Assembly (NCBI GenBank): GCA_022478985.1
Contig: JAKSZP010005263.1
Location: 186,001-250,000 of the forward strand
DNA length: 64,000 nt
Direction: 5' to 3'
Source: Massospora cicadina
Lineage: Eukaryota > Entomophthoromycota > Entomophthoromycetes > Entomophthorales > Entomophthoraceae
In this document: one piece after another, positions 1 through 10,537 of the stretch
Layout: the number at the start of each line of letters is the position of its first letter
Numbering within the stretch: position 1 is the stretch's first letter
Position numbers and translations under genes: made by a program
Notes under the pieces: generated by a model
What the model was told of the DNA's origin: nothing
Seen by the model: the letters and a program-made list of their open reading frames with translations, nothing else
Databases searched by the model: none

Positions 1-770
1 AAAACAATTATAAACGATTCTGTTGATCAATCCAACAATGTGCCATCATCCAAATCCTCTTTTTGATGTTCACCGATTAGATTATCTGATACTTATTCCT
101 ACCACGTGGCAGCATATCACAAGCACAATAATCCGTCCTGCCCATAATGGTGAACCCACTGCTCCATTTGTTTCCATGCATCCATTAAATGGGGGCCCTT
201 CTGTTCATCCAGGCGCCGAGTCTGCTTAAACTGCTCCCCAGTTGGAGCAGCCCCAAGGCATCCCTGGCCCACTGCGCATGGGTTTGGCTTCCATAGCTGC
301 CCCTGCCGCTGCAGGACCAGCTCACAAGTGGGACCTAGAGCGCCCCTTCCAGGGTAAACTCAGTCTCAGCCCCTCTCATGTGGTTTACCATACTTCTACC
401 CATATTTCCAATAATGTAGCGGCCTCTGTGCGGTCTCCCGCTGGCGCATAAGCCATAGCCTATCAGAATCTGAAGGCCAGCAACTGCGAACCCTGAAGGA
501 GTCATCATCCTCCCTGCCTCTCCCGCCCTTGGGGTTGCCCCCAAAAGACTTGCGGTTGCCCCCAACGCAACCATATGGTTTGCCTTGGGGGCCTTCGGTA
601 TGTTACTGAACATTTGCTTCCCTCACGCTTCCCATAGATCCCCATTTCTATTAGTCACCTGGACCTTTATGCCTCTGGCATTCTTGGGCCTCCACTGGGT
701 GCTCATGCACCCCAACTGGGAGCCCAGTCTAGTTCTTCTTAGCTGCATCCATGACAAGAAACCCTAAATG
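1..770 (+). other. GC-richer proline-rich segment, probable decayed N-terminal Gag of Gypsy-1
   Basis: Several short open stretches rich in Pro, Gly, Ala and His lie here, none longer than about 70 codons. The segment runs directly into the recognisable Gag at about 775. It is richer in G+C than what follows and resembles in composition the Pro/Gly-rich N-terminal Gag of Gypsy-2. I cannot exclude that it is the edge of another inserted element. No known domain was seen. Confidence 0.3.
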
Positions 771-774
771 AGGG

Positions 775-1830
775 CAGTACTTCCTTTTTTCTTTTTGTCT
801 ATGAATCTGATATGAAAGGATCAATTGACCATCAGAAAACCAAGTGCATCCTTCCTTGCTTGATTCGTATGACTTAGGAGATAATGATTCCAAACATGGG
901 CACTCTCAGCACCTGGGCGTAGGTTAATAAAGCGCTCATTGAAGCATTTGGATCCACACAGAGTTTGAAAAAGAAAATACAGGCTTTTTTTTTCTTAGTC
1001 TGCAAAAGGAGAATTGACTGCCTCTTTTGTTGAGAAATTCTATAGTGAAGCTCAACCTCTGTTTCTTGCAAAGATGTTACCTCTATATGATGCTATTGCT
1101 GTTATTTTGTCTGGATTGGCGCCTCATCCCTCTTTGACAACGCATATCTCTTCAATTAAGCACTCCTTCTGGAATGTATGAGATATTAAGGAAGCCTTTG
1201 CTAGCGGTGGCTGACATTTATGAATTTGATCCTATGCAAGGAGCTCTGAGGCGAGAATCTACTCTGACCCCTTTAGCCTCTTCTATGGCTGTCTACATCC
1301 AGAAATCTTCCCCGTGGAGCTGCAGCAACGAGATGTGCCTCCACCATGTGAGGATAGTTAGAGGATACTGGCAGTGATGGGGCAGCGCTCTCCTACAGAA
1401 TCAGTTCTAAAAGCCCAGCTGGTGAAGTCAGTTACTACTTTGCCTTGCTCTCCTATTTCTTCAGAGCAGTCTTCTAAGGCGGATCAATTGTCACGTCCCT
1501 CCAAGCCGCTGTCTCTATCTCCATCAGCCTCACCTCTGGCTGCCCTTAAAAAAAAAATCTGAGGCCATGGGGCAGCCCAAAACTGCTACTTCACAGGCCA
1601 AATTCAGAGTCATTACAATTCCAAAGTCTTCTCCAAAAGTTAATATGGTAGATGAGCAACCCCAGGGCATATCCTGCAATAAGGGAAGCCCCAACCCTAC
1701 CTTACATCTTATGGCCTCCCTGTCATGCATTGATAACTCTTTTGATGAAAAATCTGAAGGGATTGTAAAAATGACAGCTATTATGTCTTATGAGCCCCAG
1801 TTGAGGTGGAGATACCCTACAGGCTGAGCC
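775..1830 (+). pseudogene. gag: Gypsy-1 gag (capsid region), decayed
   Basis: Gag would form the particle shell around element RNA. Broken frames match the capsid regions of Gypsy-2 (5740-6240) and Gypsy-4 (63742-63200). The matches include a FFFVYES-like segment at about 790, a segment around 1020-1090 read as FVEKFYSEAQPLFLAKMLP, and LLAVADIYEFDPMQGAL at about 1200-1250. Stop codons and frame changes occur every 60-90 codons. The Ser/Pro-rich tail around 1380-1830 has the same order as in Gypsy-3. No intact zinc knuckle is visible. Confidence 0.75.
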
Positions 1831-2059
1831 CTAAGTGTGTGGATACAGTTAGGATACCCCGCAGAACTTATTATAAGTGCTGAGGGGTTTGGAGGTGATT
1901 GATACTGCCAGTGATACTGACAAGTTCATTGTTACGCTGATCCAATCCACTCATTGTGTTCATACTCTGCAGTCTATAAAAGAGAAATACCTTGAGACTG
2001 CCTAGCGACTTGCCTCTACTCTACATCTGAAGGATGTTCTAGCTCTTTCTTTTTTTAAC

Positions 2060-2460
2060 CTGGGTGGAATCCTAAACAAGGCGAAGGCTGTCGTCAATGG
2101 AATACAGATCATGCTATCCTTGACACTAGATCTCCTATGAACTTTGTTTCATTCAAACTTAAAAAAATAATCTTACTCATGTCCCCAATTATACCCAGGA
2201 GTTTAGAACTTCTGGTCCCGCCAGCACTTTCTCTATTGATACATACTCTTCTTTACACATCCAGTTTGGGAAGCTTAATCTGTCAGAAAGAGGTGGCTTT
2301 AGCTAACAATATATATGATCTACTCTTTGGTACCCAGTTTAAGCTCAAGTATGATGGGATCATCAACCTGAAACTGGGCTATCCCTCCTTGCTTGACTAT
2401 GAGGTTCCCCTGATTCTGGCCATCAATGTGATTATAAAAAAGATACACTTGCAAAGTTGA
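2060..2460 (+). pseudogene. Gypsy-1 aspartic protease, active-site glycine replaced
   Basis: Retropepsin-type protease that would cleave Gag-Pol. The motif that should read DT/SG-S/A reads D-T-R-S at about 2122-2135, so the catalytic glycine is replaced by arginine. The downstream segment NIYDLLFGTQF-like at about 2313-2345 is the conserved second half also seen in Gypsy-2 (6820-6850). Frame breaks precede the motif. Without the glycine the fold around the catalytic aspartate should not work, consistent with a dead copy. Confidence 0.7.
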
Positions 2461-2474
2461 GTACCCCCTCCATC

Positions 2475-2499
2475 ATTTTTTAGTACTAAATGGTCCCAA
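2475..2499 (-). mobile_element. Hyper-truncated poly(A) retroposon, 25 bp
   Basis: A 25-bp insert that on the minus strand reads TTGGGACCATTTAGTACTA followed by A residues. It lies between two perfect 14-bp copies of gtaccccctccatc (2461-2474 and 2500-2513). The poly(A) end and the target duplication indicate target-primed retroposition with extreme 5' truncation. It interrupts Gypsy-1 and is therefore younger. Confidence 0.8.
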
Positions 2500-2959
2500 G
2501 TACCCCCTCCATCTTATCCCTACATTACACAATTGTGGGGCGGAATACAAAGTAGCTGCCTGTTTCATTGGACGCCCTAGAGGGTATTCCTTTTTAAGAA
2601 TTAATAAGAGGTAGTAATCAAGGCAGGAGAATAAAGGGTAGTTGAAACTAAAACTACCCTGTAGTCCCTCACAGCTGCTTATTGCACCTAACCAGCGTTG
2701 AGGGTGTTAGTTCTCTAGAGCCACAAGTATTGCCAGGCGTGCTAGACCCAGCCTATCAGCAACTTATCAATCTCCTGCTGGGGAATGTCACCCCAAAGGA
2801 CATAGCTATAAAAAAGCATCAGGAGATCAGAAGGGGCTTGATGATTCCCATTGAGGACATTAACTAAGTTTACTGTATTGGGGTCTATGGAGGATATGGG
2901 CTTACCTGCTGACCAATTGTTATGTACCCTTCCTATCATTCATATTTTTTAGGAACTAA

Positions 2960-3949
2960 CCCCAGCTGATCTTGACAAAGTCCACACTCTACATGAGGCC
3001 TATAGTGACATTTTCTCTAAATCTGATACTGACTATGGGCGCATGAAGAATTGGACTCATACTATTGACATCTGAGATGCTCATCCCATCCAATCCAAAT
3101 CCTACCACAAATCAAAAGTTGAGGAGTTACAGATGTGGACGGATATCAAACAGTTGCTGGACGCTGGGTTGCTGGTGCCTTCTAAAGCCCTTGGTAGTCC
3201 CATCTTATACTTATAAAGAAGAAAAATGGAGGTCGTTAGGTATTAATGGATTATCACAAACTAAACAGCTTCACAAAAAAGGATAATTATCCTATCCCCC
3301 ATATTAATGATGCTCTGGCCCAACTCTCTGGCTCCAAATTCTTTTCAGCTATTAATTTGGCTAGTGGTTAATGGCAAATGAACCTTTCTCTCCAAAACCA
3401 GGAAAAATGTGCTCTTATCTGCAACAAAGGCCTGTTCCAACCCACTTGTCTATCTCAGGGGTTGTGCAATGCACCTGCAACTTTTCAGCAAACGATAAAT
3501 AACATTCTTTAGGATCTGAAACTGAGCAGTGTGATCGTCTACCTGGATAATATCATAGTTTTTCCAAAACATTTGACAAGCACCTCACACACCTAAAAGA
3601 AGTGTTCCAATGCCTGCAGGTTTCTAGAATTAAGTTGAATCCATCAAAATTTGCTTTCTTCCAGAAGAAGCTGGTCCTTCTTGAGAACTCTATCTCTCAT
3701 GATGGGATTCAAGTTTTACAATATAAGGTTTAAGCTATATCCAAGATTCTGGCGCCCAATACCCTTTGTGAAATCCAGGTTTTTTAGGTATGATGGGTAT
3801 CACCATCAATTCATCCCCAAATTGCCCAGCTTAGAGAGTCCCTCATATGCCTCTTAGTTAAAAGCACTCCATTCTATTAGGGTGCTAAACAAAAGGCCAC
3901 TTTTGAGACCCTCAAAGAGTTATTATAACAGAGAAAATCCTCTGCCACC
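2960..3949 (+). pseudogene. pol: Gypsy-1 reverse transcriptase, first part, decayed and interrupted
   Basis: RNA-dependent DNA polymerase domain. Conserved blocks can be read in shifting frames: an approach segment near 3000-3060, the DALAQLSGSKFFSA block at 3310-3350, the GLCNAPATFQQ block at 3459-3492, and the catalytic block at about 3535-3560. That block reads V-Y-L-D-N instead of YxDD, so the second catalytic aspartate is lost. Single-base shifts are frequent. The domain ends abruptly at the ATGAC target site of Gypsy-2 and resumes at 10543. Confidence 0.85.
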
Positions 3950-3954
3950 ATGAC

Positions 3955-4370
3955 TGTCAGGATTTGAGATAAAAGTTGTCTCAAATTTCCATCTTCTGAA
4001 TCTGGCCATACTGAGTCAATCATCAATTCCAGCCAAAATAAAACTTTTTCTGGATCAACCTTACCTAGTACTGAGTCACATGGAGCGGGCTTTCCACCTT
4101 CTCAGTCAGGTGAACAACAATATCCATTGAGGACGCCCTCGAGGAGGCCTTTCTGGAAGGTAACTAAAGATCCTGATTGGATGAGGACCCGAAGATCCCA
4201 AAGGCATCAAGTTCCCATGCACCCTATAAATATTGAAGCATTTTGAATTAATAAATCATTTGGTAAACTAACCTTAATTTTTCCGTTTCCTCTTCATTGC
4301 TCACTTCCAATTTTCCAGCTTCAAGCCACCTCAAACCTTGGCGCCAGTCAAGAGAACTGTAGCGCTGACA
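3955..4370 (+). repeat. Gypsy-2 5' LTR
   Basis: A 416-bp direct repeat of 10122-10537. It contains a TATA-type box (ccctataaatatt, about 4201-4215), followed about 25 bp later by AATAAA-like signals, so the transcript start and polyadenylation site lie close together. Differences from the 3' LTR are nearly all transitions, many in the form TG versus CA. Confidence 0.95.
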
Positions 4371-4372
4371 AG

Positions 4373-4390
4373 TGGTGCTCACTACAGGGG
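4373..4390 (+). promoter_or_regulatory. Primer binding site of Gypsy-2
   Basis: TGGTGCTCACTACAGGGG begins two bases after the LTR and starts with TGG, complementary to a tRNA 3' CCA end. The same site follows the 5' LTRs of Gypsy-3, Gypsy-4 (one change) and LARD-1. The primer tRNA would end in GTAGTGAGCACCA. I could not assign its amino acid. Confidence 0.75.
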
Positions 4391-4426
4391 CTTTGAGCTG
4401 ACCCAGAGAAAAATGTTGATCACAAG

Positions 4427-6250
4427 ATGGAAACCAATAGCAACCCTGAAGACCAAGCAACTGGTCAATCGAGGAGCGTTTCTCGATGGGTTAGTTCTTC
4501 CCAATTTGCAACACTGCCCTCACAGCCAGAAAGGCTTGAATTCCGCGCCACTTTCCAATTTTCGCTGCCCTCCTTAGATGGGGGCCAATACCAACTTCAG
4601 CTCGAACATTTTCACAATGTCATCAAACAACTAATCCTCGACATCTATGCTGAGGGTGTCCACTCCAGCTGCTCCTGCGCTTCCGCTGTGCCATTTATGA
4701 TGCAAGACTTATACTCCTTGGCTGCATTACCTGCTGGGGAGCTTACCTTGGTACCCAATCACTACCTTCATAATTTCGTTCATCCTGCAATTCATCACCT
4801 CCTCCAGCTCATAGGATTACACCATCAGGAGGTCTCCCGGCACCTAGGGCTCACCCAAAATATATATTCATATATGGTTGACTTCTATGACGCGGCCTCC
4901 TCCTTTGTGCATGACAATTGTGAAGCTATCCTTGATAACCGTCGGCTAATTAATGAAATCCGCGACCAACTAGTGGTAATAGATAGTGGCATTTCCGGCT
5001 ACCTCAAGAGGCAGTTTCGCCAAAATGCCCAGCATTTTGAAGTGATGTGGACCCAATGATTGCAACAAGCGGAAGAATCGCTATGATCCCTACAGCAGCA
5101 CTACTGGGAGCTGGCCTCTCATGACCACTCCCCCGCAGCTGCTGGACCAGAAGGGCCTAGGGGGCCAGAAGGTCCTGAGGGGCGCCAGGGACCAGCAGGA
5201 CCTGAAGGGCCTCGTGGGCCCCAAGGGCCTTCCAGCCCTCCCACCTCAGGTGAACCTGAAGACCCCTGGCAAAAGGATGTAATAACTGCTCTGGCCACCC
5301 TGAGGGACCAGATCCAACAGGTGGCCTTGGGATGCAAGCTTCAAAATGATGGTGTTCCCCTCGACCCCAGGGTCTCCATCAAAGCGCTATTGGATGAGAT
5401 GGATAACCTCAGCGCTTTCATGAGGCTCACCGATGCTTGCATCTCCCAGCTAGAAATGACGTGTCACAGGTTCAAAACCCAGTTGGCCACCATCAAAAAC
5501 CAGCTCCAACTACAAAACGCCGAAATTCAGTCCTTAAAGGAGCAGGTTGCTAGCAAGGCGTCCGCTTCCACCCTCAGTCAAAACTGGGAATATATCCAAG
5601 AAGACTTAGAAGGGTTGCGGAGGTGGCTAGACCAAAGGGCTCCACAAGAGTATGCAGAAACGGAGATCTCGGAGCTGACACCTATCTCAGGCGTTAACAC
5701 CCTCTCTACACCTATTGTCGCTAACTTTAAACCTAGCTTCAAGGAGAAGTTCACACCCGGGTGGGAGAGCATTGCCTCCTTCTTGTATGCTTATGAGAGT
5801 TCCATGGAGGAGGCCACTGACCGACAAAAGGTGAAGCACATCTACTCATGCCTAGACAGTACCACCCGGGAAATTCTGACTCCCCATCTGAAGGAGTGTA
5901 ACACTTGGGAACAAGTACGCACCGCCCTGATCCAAAAGTTTGGCAGTAACCAAGCCTTGGCCAACCAGAAGCAAGCATTCATGGGCATTCAACTTAACAA
6001 AAGAGAAAGCCCTATGGAGTTTGCCAACCAGTTCTACGCTCAGGCTCAACCTTTGGTTATGACAAGCTGTATCACACTGGATGACGCCATTACCGCCATC
6101 ATCTCCGCCTTGGGGTCCTATCCCGAGGTCCAGATGCACATGATTGGGCAGAAGAATGGGTTCACTTGTATCAGAGAGATCAAGGAGGCCCTCAACGAGA
6201 TCCCTGCCACAATCCTAAACATTAAAGCTGCGCCCGCAGGTCCCCTCTAA
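4427..6250 (+). pseudogene. gag: Gypsy-2 gag with a collagen-like Gly-X-Y segment, two in-frame stops
   Basis: One reading frame of about 607 codons, broken only by TGA at 5057-5059 and a second TGA about ten codons later. Both look like CGA-to-TGA changes. Parts in order: a 210-residue N-terminal helical region; a run of Gly-Pro-X triplets at about 5146-5235 (GPEGPRGPEGPEG and on); a coiled-coil-like region around 5390-5620 rich in Leu, Gln and Lys; then the gypsy-type capsid domain from about 5740 (SFKEKFTPGWESIASFLYAYES) to 6240. The capsid part matches the Gag of the other elements here. A collagen-like stretch is unusual in a Gag and is seen only in this copy. The start is the first ATG after the primer site. 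Confidence 0.85.
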
Positions 6251-6279
6251 CTGCCCTAGGGTCCATGTAGTTGAGAATC

Positions 6280-6380
6280 AAAAACCCTCAACCGCGGTGC
6301 ACCTATTGCAATGGCTTTAGACATAGCGCCAAAACTTGTTGGAAACGTCTAGCTGAAGAGGCGGGAAAAGGGCAGTCAGC
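6280..6380 (+). pseudogene. Gypsy-2 nucleocapsid zinc knuckle
   Basis: CX2C-X4-H-X4-C motif read as RCTYCNGFRHSAKTCWKR at about 6297-6350. This is the CCHC zinc knuckle that binds element RNA. It lies in a different frame from gag, which stops at 6250, so either a frameshift or decay separates them. Confidence 0.8.
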
Positions 6381-6578
6381 ATGAAGGATGAGGCGCTCCA
6401 TGCTGACACCCCTGTCCAGCCTCAAATAACCCCTACGCACCAACCAGAAGCTGTTAACTCTGAAGAAGTAGCCACAGTATCTAATGACAATAAGGACATT
6501 GATACTTCTTACTCTTCTTCTGATGATTCTCCTATGTTCCTTACGTTGCCACCTCAGTTTGGAAGTTTGGTCACCTGA

Positions 6579-6962
6579 GTCACCATCCAGGTCCACAAGA
6601 TTCCAGTTTATGCCATAATCGACAGTGGCTCCCCTGTGAATGTTATCTCTTCCAAGATGATGAAACGCATCAAGGTTGCCCCCAACATGCCGCACTACAT
6701 GGAGTATGGCACAGCTGGCCCCCAGTGCACCCGATCCATAGGGGCCTATTCTTCTCTCCTGATTTGGTTCGGAAATCTCACTTTGGATACAACTGACATC
6801 ACTTTATACAACACCAGCTACGATCTACTCCTTGGAACCCAGTTTCTTCAAGACTATTCAGCTGTTATCCACTATGACGGTGGTTTCATCTCCCTTCTAG
6901 GACACCGAGTCCCTCTGGTTTTTGAAACTGCCTATGACTCTAGGGCGGATGTCAAGGCCTGA
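6579..6962 (+). pseudogene. Gypsy-2 aspartic protease
   Basis: Retropepsin domain with the active-site motif AIIDSGSPVNVIS at about 6615-6650, followed by the conserved SYDLLLGTQFL segment at about 6820-6852. It is the only protease in this window besides that of Gypsy-3 with an intact D-T/S-G. It is open from about 6579 to the stop at 6960, preceded by a TGA at 6576-6578. The length is normal for the family. Confidence 0.85.
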
Positions 6963-7046
6963 GCCTGCCTACTGGAGACTGAAGGAAAAATTGATTGTCT
7001 TGAGTACCACATCTGGGGCTCTTGAGTCCGGCTACCCCCTCCTGCT

Positions 7047-8390
7047 GTGGATGGATCCAAGGGGATGCTGATTTACTTGCCCCAGACCACTACCGTGCCC
7101 CCAAAATCCCAGGTCATTGTTGACACCCAAGTCCACGTTAACATTCCCTTAGGGTATTTACTGGAGGTCCAAGGTCTGGATAACCCATCTCCCAAGGAAG
7201 TGCTGACCTGCCCGGAATCCTTGATCCAGTGTACGCTGGGTCAATATCAGTGTTACTAGCCAACCTGACTGACAAACCAAAAGTTATAGGACCTAGCCAG
7301 CCTGCTGCTTACGTTTGCATGTTACCAATGGGGGCTGTTGCTGATGTCCAAAGCTTTGGGGAATTGAGGGACTTTGGCTTGGAGTCGCCATCATCAGTTA
7401 ACTTGGTTGAAGCTAACATAGGAAAGGACCTCTCAGATGATCAGCGACTTAAGGTTCAGGAGCTCCTGGAGGAATACTCAGATCTCTTCTCCACTTCAAC
7501 CTATGACTTTGGAAGGATGAACGGAGTCCTCCATCATGTAGAAACTGGGGATGCCCCCATTTTGGTCCTGGCCTTACCGCAAGAGCAAGGTTGAAGAGGA
7601 CCAGGTCACGGTAGAACTCAAACAGCTGCTTGATGCGGGGCTCTTGGTTCCCTCACGTAGCCCTTGGTCCTCCCCGCTGTTGCTGGTCTGAAAGAAGGAT
7701 GACAAGCACCGGGTGGTGATGGACTATCAACAACTCAACTCCATCACCAAGAAAGACAGCTATCCTCTGCCCTGTATTGATGACTCGCTCTGACTGCTTG
7801 CAGGTTCCCAGTACTTCTCTGCCATTGACCTCACCAGTGGGTACTGGAAGGTCAAGCTCGCTCCCGAAGACCAAGCCAAGTGTGCTCTAATTGCCCACGA
7901 AGGGATGTTTGAGCCTACCAGGATGCCCCAAGGCCTTTGCAACGCCCCAGCCACGTTCCAGTGCGCCATGGACGGGATCTTTGGGGACCTGAAGCTCTCC
8001 TGTGTCCTGGTCTACCTAGATGACATCACCGTTTTTTCGCGAACTTTTAACGGACATGTTGACCACCTTAGAGAAGTCTTTGAATGTCTCTGGAAGGCCT
8101 CCATCAAGCTGAAGCTCTCAAAGTGCTCCTTCTTCCAGCCTGAGCTAGACTTTCTAGGCCATAAGGTCTCCAAGTGTGGCATTCAACCTATGCCCAACAA
8201 GGTTGATGCTATAGAGAAGATGTTGCGCCCCCAGAGCCTATGAGATATTCAAGTCTTCCTAGGTATGGTGGGCTATGACCATCAGTTCATCCCTCAGTTT
8301 GCTGACCTGGCTGAGCTGTTGTTCTACCTCCTACAAAAAATGTCCCATTCAACTGGCAACCTAAACAGGAACAGGTTTTCAAAACCCTAC
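7047..8390 (+). pseudogene. pol: Gypsy-2 reverse transcriptase with N-terminal linker
   Basis: The linker (7047-7560) ends in the typical LLEEYSDLFS segment at about 7463-7490. The RT follows with LLDAGLLVPSRSPWSSPLLLV (7625-7690), the FSAIDLTSGYW block (7815-7845), GLCNAPATFQ (7933-7962) and the catalytic YLDD (8013-8025). The thumb ends near 8390. Frame breaks lie near 7580 and 8330, with TGA or stop codons near 7690, 7790 and 8242. The catalytic residues are intact, so inactivation is recent. Confidence 0.93.
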
Positions 8391-8392
8391 AT

Positions 8393-8860
8393 ATGGCTTT
8401 ATGTACTAAACCTGTTCTAGTTCATCCCCATTTTGACAAGCCCTTCTTGCTGTTCACAGATGCTAGTGACGTCGCTGTGGGGGCTATCCTGGCTCAGCAT
8501 GATGAGAACCAGGCTGACCATCCCATAGCTTATTTTAGCAAAACCCTAAGCAAGGCTGAACAAAAGTACAGCGTTACCGAGAAGGAATGCCTAGTTGTAC
8601 TTTTAGCCATCAAGAATTTTTGGCCCTACCTCTATGGCACCCATTTTACTATCATTACTGACCATTCTTCCCTTCTTTTTTAGTACTAGATGGTCCCAAC
8701 CCAAGGGGGATTCATCGATGTGACCATTCTTCCCTTCAATGGCTGCAGCAAATGAAAGACCCTGATGGACGGCTGGCCAGGTGGGCCCTATGACTACAAA
8801 GCTACGACTTCACCATTGTCCATTGCACCGGTGCTATTCACTAGAATGCTGATGGACTCT
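8393..8860 (+). pseudogene. pol: Gypsy-2 RNase H, interrupted by a 45-bp retroposon
   Basis: RNase H domain that degrades the RNA strand of the RNA/DNA hybrid. The conserved LLFTDASDVAVGAILAQ block lies at 8447-8497, with the downstream EKECLVVLLAIK segment at about 8580-8613. The frame is interrupted at 8676 by a poly(A)-tailed fragment with 17-bp duplications and resumes with QWLQQMKDPDG at 8738. Confidence 0.9.
8676..8720 (-). mobile_element. Hyper-truncated poly(A) retroposon, 45 bp (longest minus-strand copy)
   Basis: The minus strand reads GAATCCCCCTTGGG followed by TTGGGACCATCTAGTACTA and A residues. It is bounded by perfect 17-bp copies of tgaccattcttcccttc (8659-8675 and 8721-8737). 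It cuts the RNase H of Gypsy-2, which itself cuts Gypsy-1, so it is the third insertion layer. Confidence 0.88.
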
Positions 8861-8933
8861 CCCAGATGCCAGTATTAGCAGTCCTGACCCCAGAGGAAGA
8901 TCAGCTCTATGACTTAATAGGGCAGCCTGAACG

Positions 8934-10090
8934 TTGGGAGCTGGAATCCCCCAGGTCCAAGCTGAACTCCGCTGGATGACTCAAGACACTCAGATCAAGG
9001 ATGGGTTACTCTACAAGAGAGTCAACAAGAAGTGGCTTCCCTACATCCAACCCTCCTCTCGTACTGATATCATCCTGGAAGGCCACTCTACTGTGGGGCA
9101 TGGTGCGGTCAAGAAGACCTATGAGTGGCTGAAGTTGCACTGCTACTGGGACCAAATGGTCAAAACTATCCAAGAGGTTTTGGAAGCCTGCATGACCTGC
9201 TGATCCCAAGACCAGGCCAACCCTCGCTATCAGCACTCCATCATCGCGCCCACAAAGCCCTTCAATGTCATCAGTATTGACGTGGTGGGTCCCCTCCCCA
9301 CTGGTCTGCATGGTCACAGGTGTATTTTTCTTGCCATAGACCATCTGACTAAGTGGATCGAGGCAATCTCAGTTCCTGTGGCCATGGCCAAGGCTACCAC
9401 CTTGTTCCTTGTTTGCTCCGTTTTCACCCAGCACGGATGCCCTCAGACCTTGCTCTCAGACAATGGTTTGAACTTCACCTCCCAGGTAGTACAGGAGCTA
9501 ACTTCTCTATTTGGAACCACCCAGAGTTTCGCTGCTCCCTACCCCCTTCTACTAATGGGGCGGTGGAAAGGGCTAACGGAACTCTTGTCTCCATCCTGCA
9601 GAAGTTGGCTGCCTCAGATCCTGGCCGCTGGAACCACTATTTGCCCAGCGCCCTGCTTGCATACTGAGTAAGCTACCACCGTGTTATCAAAATGTCCCCA
9701 TTTAAAGCCCTGTATGGGCGGGCCCCACGACTACCCAGTAGCATCCAGCCCCTGTTCAAAGCCTCCACTCCCAAGAATGCAATCCAAATATGAGGGCCCT
9801 TGCTGATGAAATTGTCCGGCTCCAAGCCCAAGCCACTCAAGGCATTGTTATCACCACTGGAAGAGATAAATCCTGATCAAATCTCGGATGACCCTCCTTA
9901 CCAGAATTTCAACTAGGTGACCTCATTCTCTTTTATCATCATTGACTGGGAGGCTGACAGAACAAGCTCAATGTACTGTGGTCTGGGCCCTACAAAGTGA
10001 TACACAAGGTGAAGTCTGAATACTCCATTGCCAATACCAAGCAAGGGACTGTTGTAAACCGAGTGCATGGTCAGTTCCTCCGGCCATACT
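8934..10090 (+). pseudogene. pol: Gypsy-2 integrase
   Basis: Integrase inserts the cDNA copy into the chromosome. The N-terminal HHCC zinc-binding part runs from about 8990 to 9203 (GHSTVGHGAV, ending C-M-T-C). In the catalytic core the first Asp lies in AIDHLTKW at about 9337-9360, the second in LSDNGLNF at about 9453-9475, and the Glu in STNGAVERANGT at about 9550-9585, one frame over. The C-terminal RVHGQFLRPY segment at about 10055-10088 closes the domain. I see no chromodomain. Frame changes occur near 9540 and after 9670. Confidence 0.92.
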
Positions 10091-10121
10091 TCCCCCTCTG
10101 ACAGGATCTTGAAGGGGGCCT

Positions 10122-10537
10122 TGTCAGGATTCGAGATAAAAATCATCTCAAATTTCCATCTTCCAAATCTGGCCATACCAAGTCAATCATCAATTCCAGC
10201 CAAGATAAAACTTTTTCTGGATCAACCTTACCTAGTACTGAGTCACATGGAGCGGGCTTTCCACCTTCTCAGTCAGGTGAACAACAATATCCATTGAGGA
10301 CGCCCTTGAGGAGGCCTTTCTGGAAGGTAACTAAAGATCCTGATTGGATGAGGACCCGAAGATCCCAAATGCATCGAGTTCCCATGCACCCTATAAATAT
10401 TGAAGCATTTTGAATTAATAAATCATTCGGTAAACTAACCTTAATTTTTCCATAATCTCTTCATTGCTCACTTCCAATTTTCCAGCTTCAAGCCACCTTG
10501 AACCTTGGCGCCAGTCAAGAGAACTGTAGCGCTGACA
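10122..10537 (+). repeat. Gypsy-2 3' LTR
   Basis: Direct repeat of 3955-4370 with the same 416-bp length and termini. A purine tract (about 10109-10121) lies just before it and the ATGAC duplication just after it. Confidence 0.95.

Larger units (their letters stand above)
3955..10537 (+). mobile_element. Gypsy-2: complete Ty3/gypsy element nested in Gypsy-1
   Basis: A 6583-bp element with 416-bp LTRs at both ends, flanked by the 5-bp duplication ATGAC (3950-3954 and 10538-10542). The LTRs begin TGTCAG and end GCTGACA. The primer binding site follows the 5' LTR (TGGTGCTCACTACAGGGG, from about 4373). A purine-rich tract (gaagggggcc) precedes the 3' LTR at 10110-10119. Gag, zinc knuckle, protease, RT, RNase H and integrase follow in gypsy order. 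Several in-frame stops and shifts inactivate it, but it is far less decayed than its host element. Confidence 0.96.

Noticed and set aside
5119..5337. Minus-strand Gly/Pro-rich ORF
   Set aside because: It is the antisense image of the collagen-like stretch in the plus-strand gag frame.
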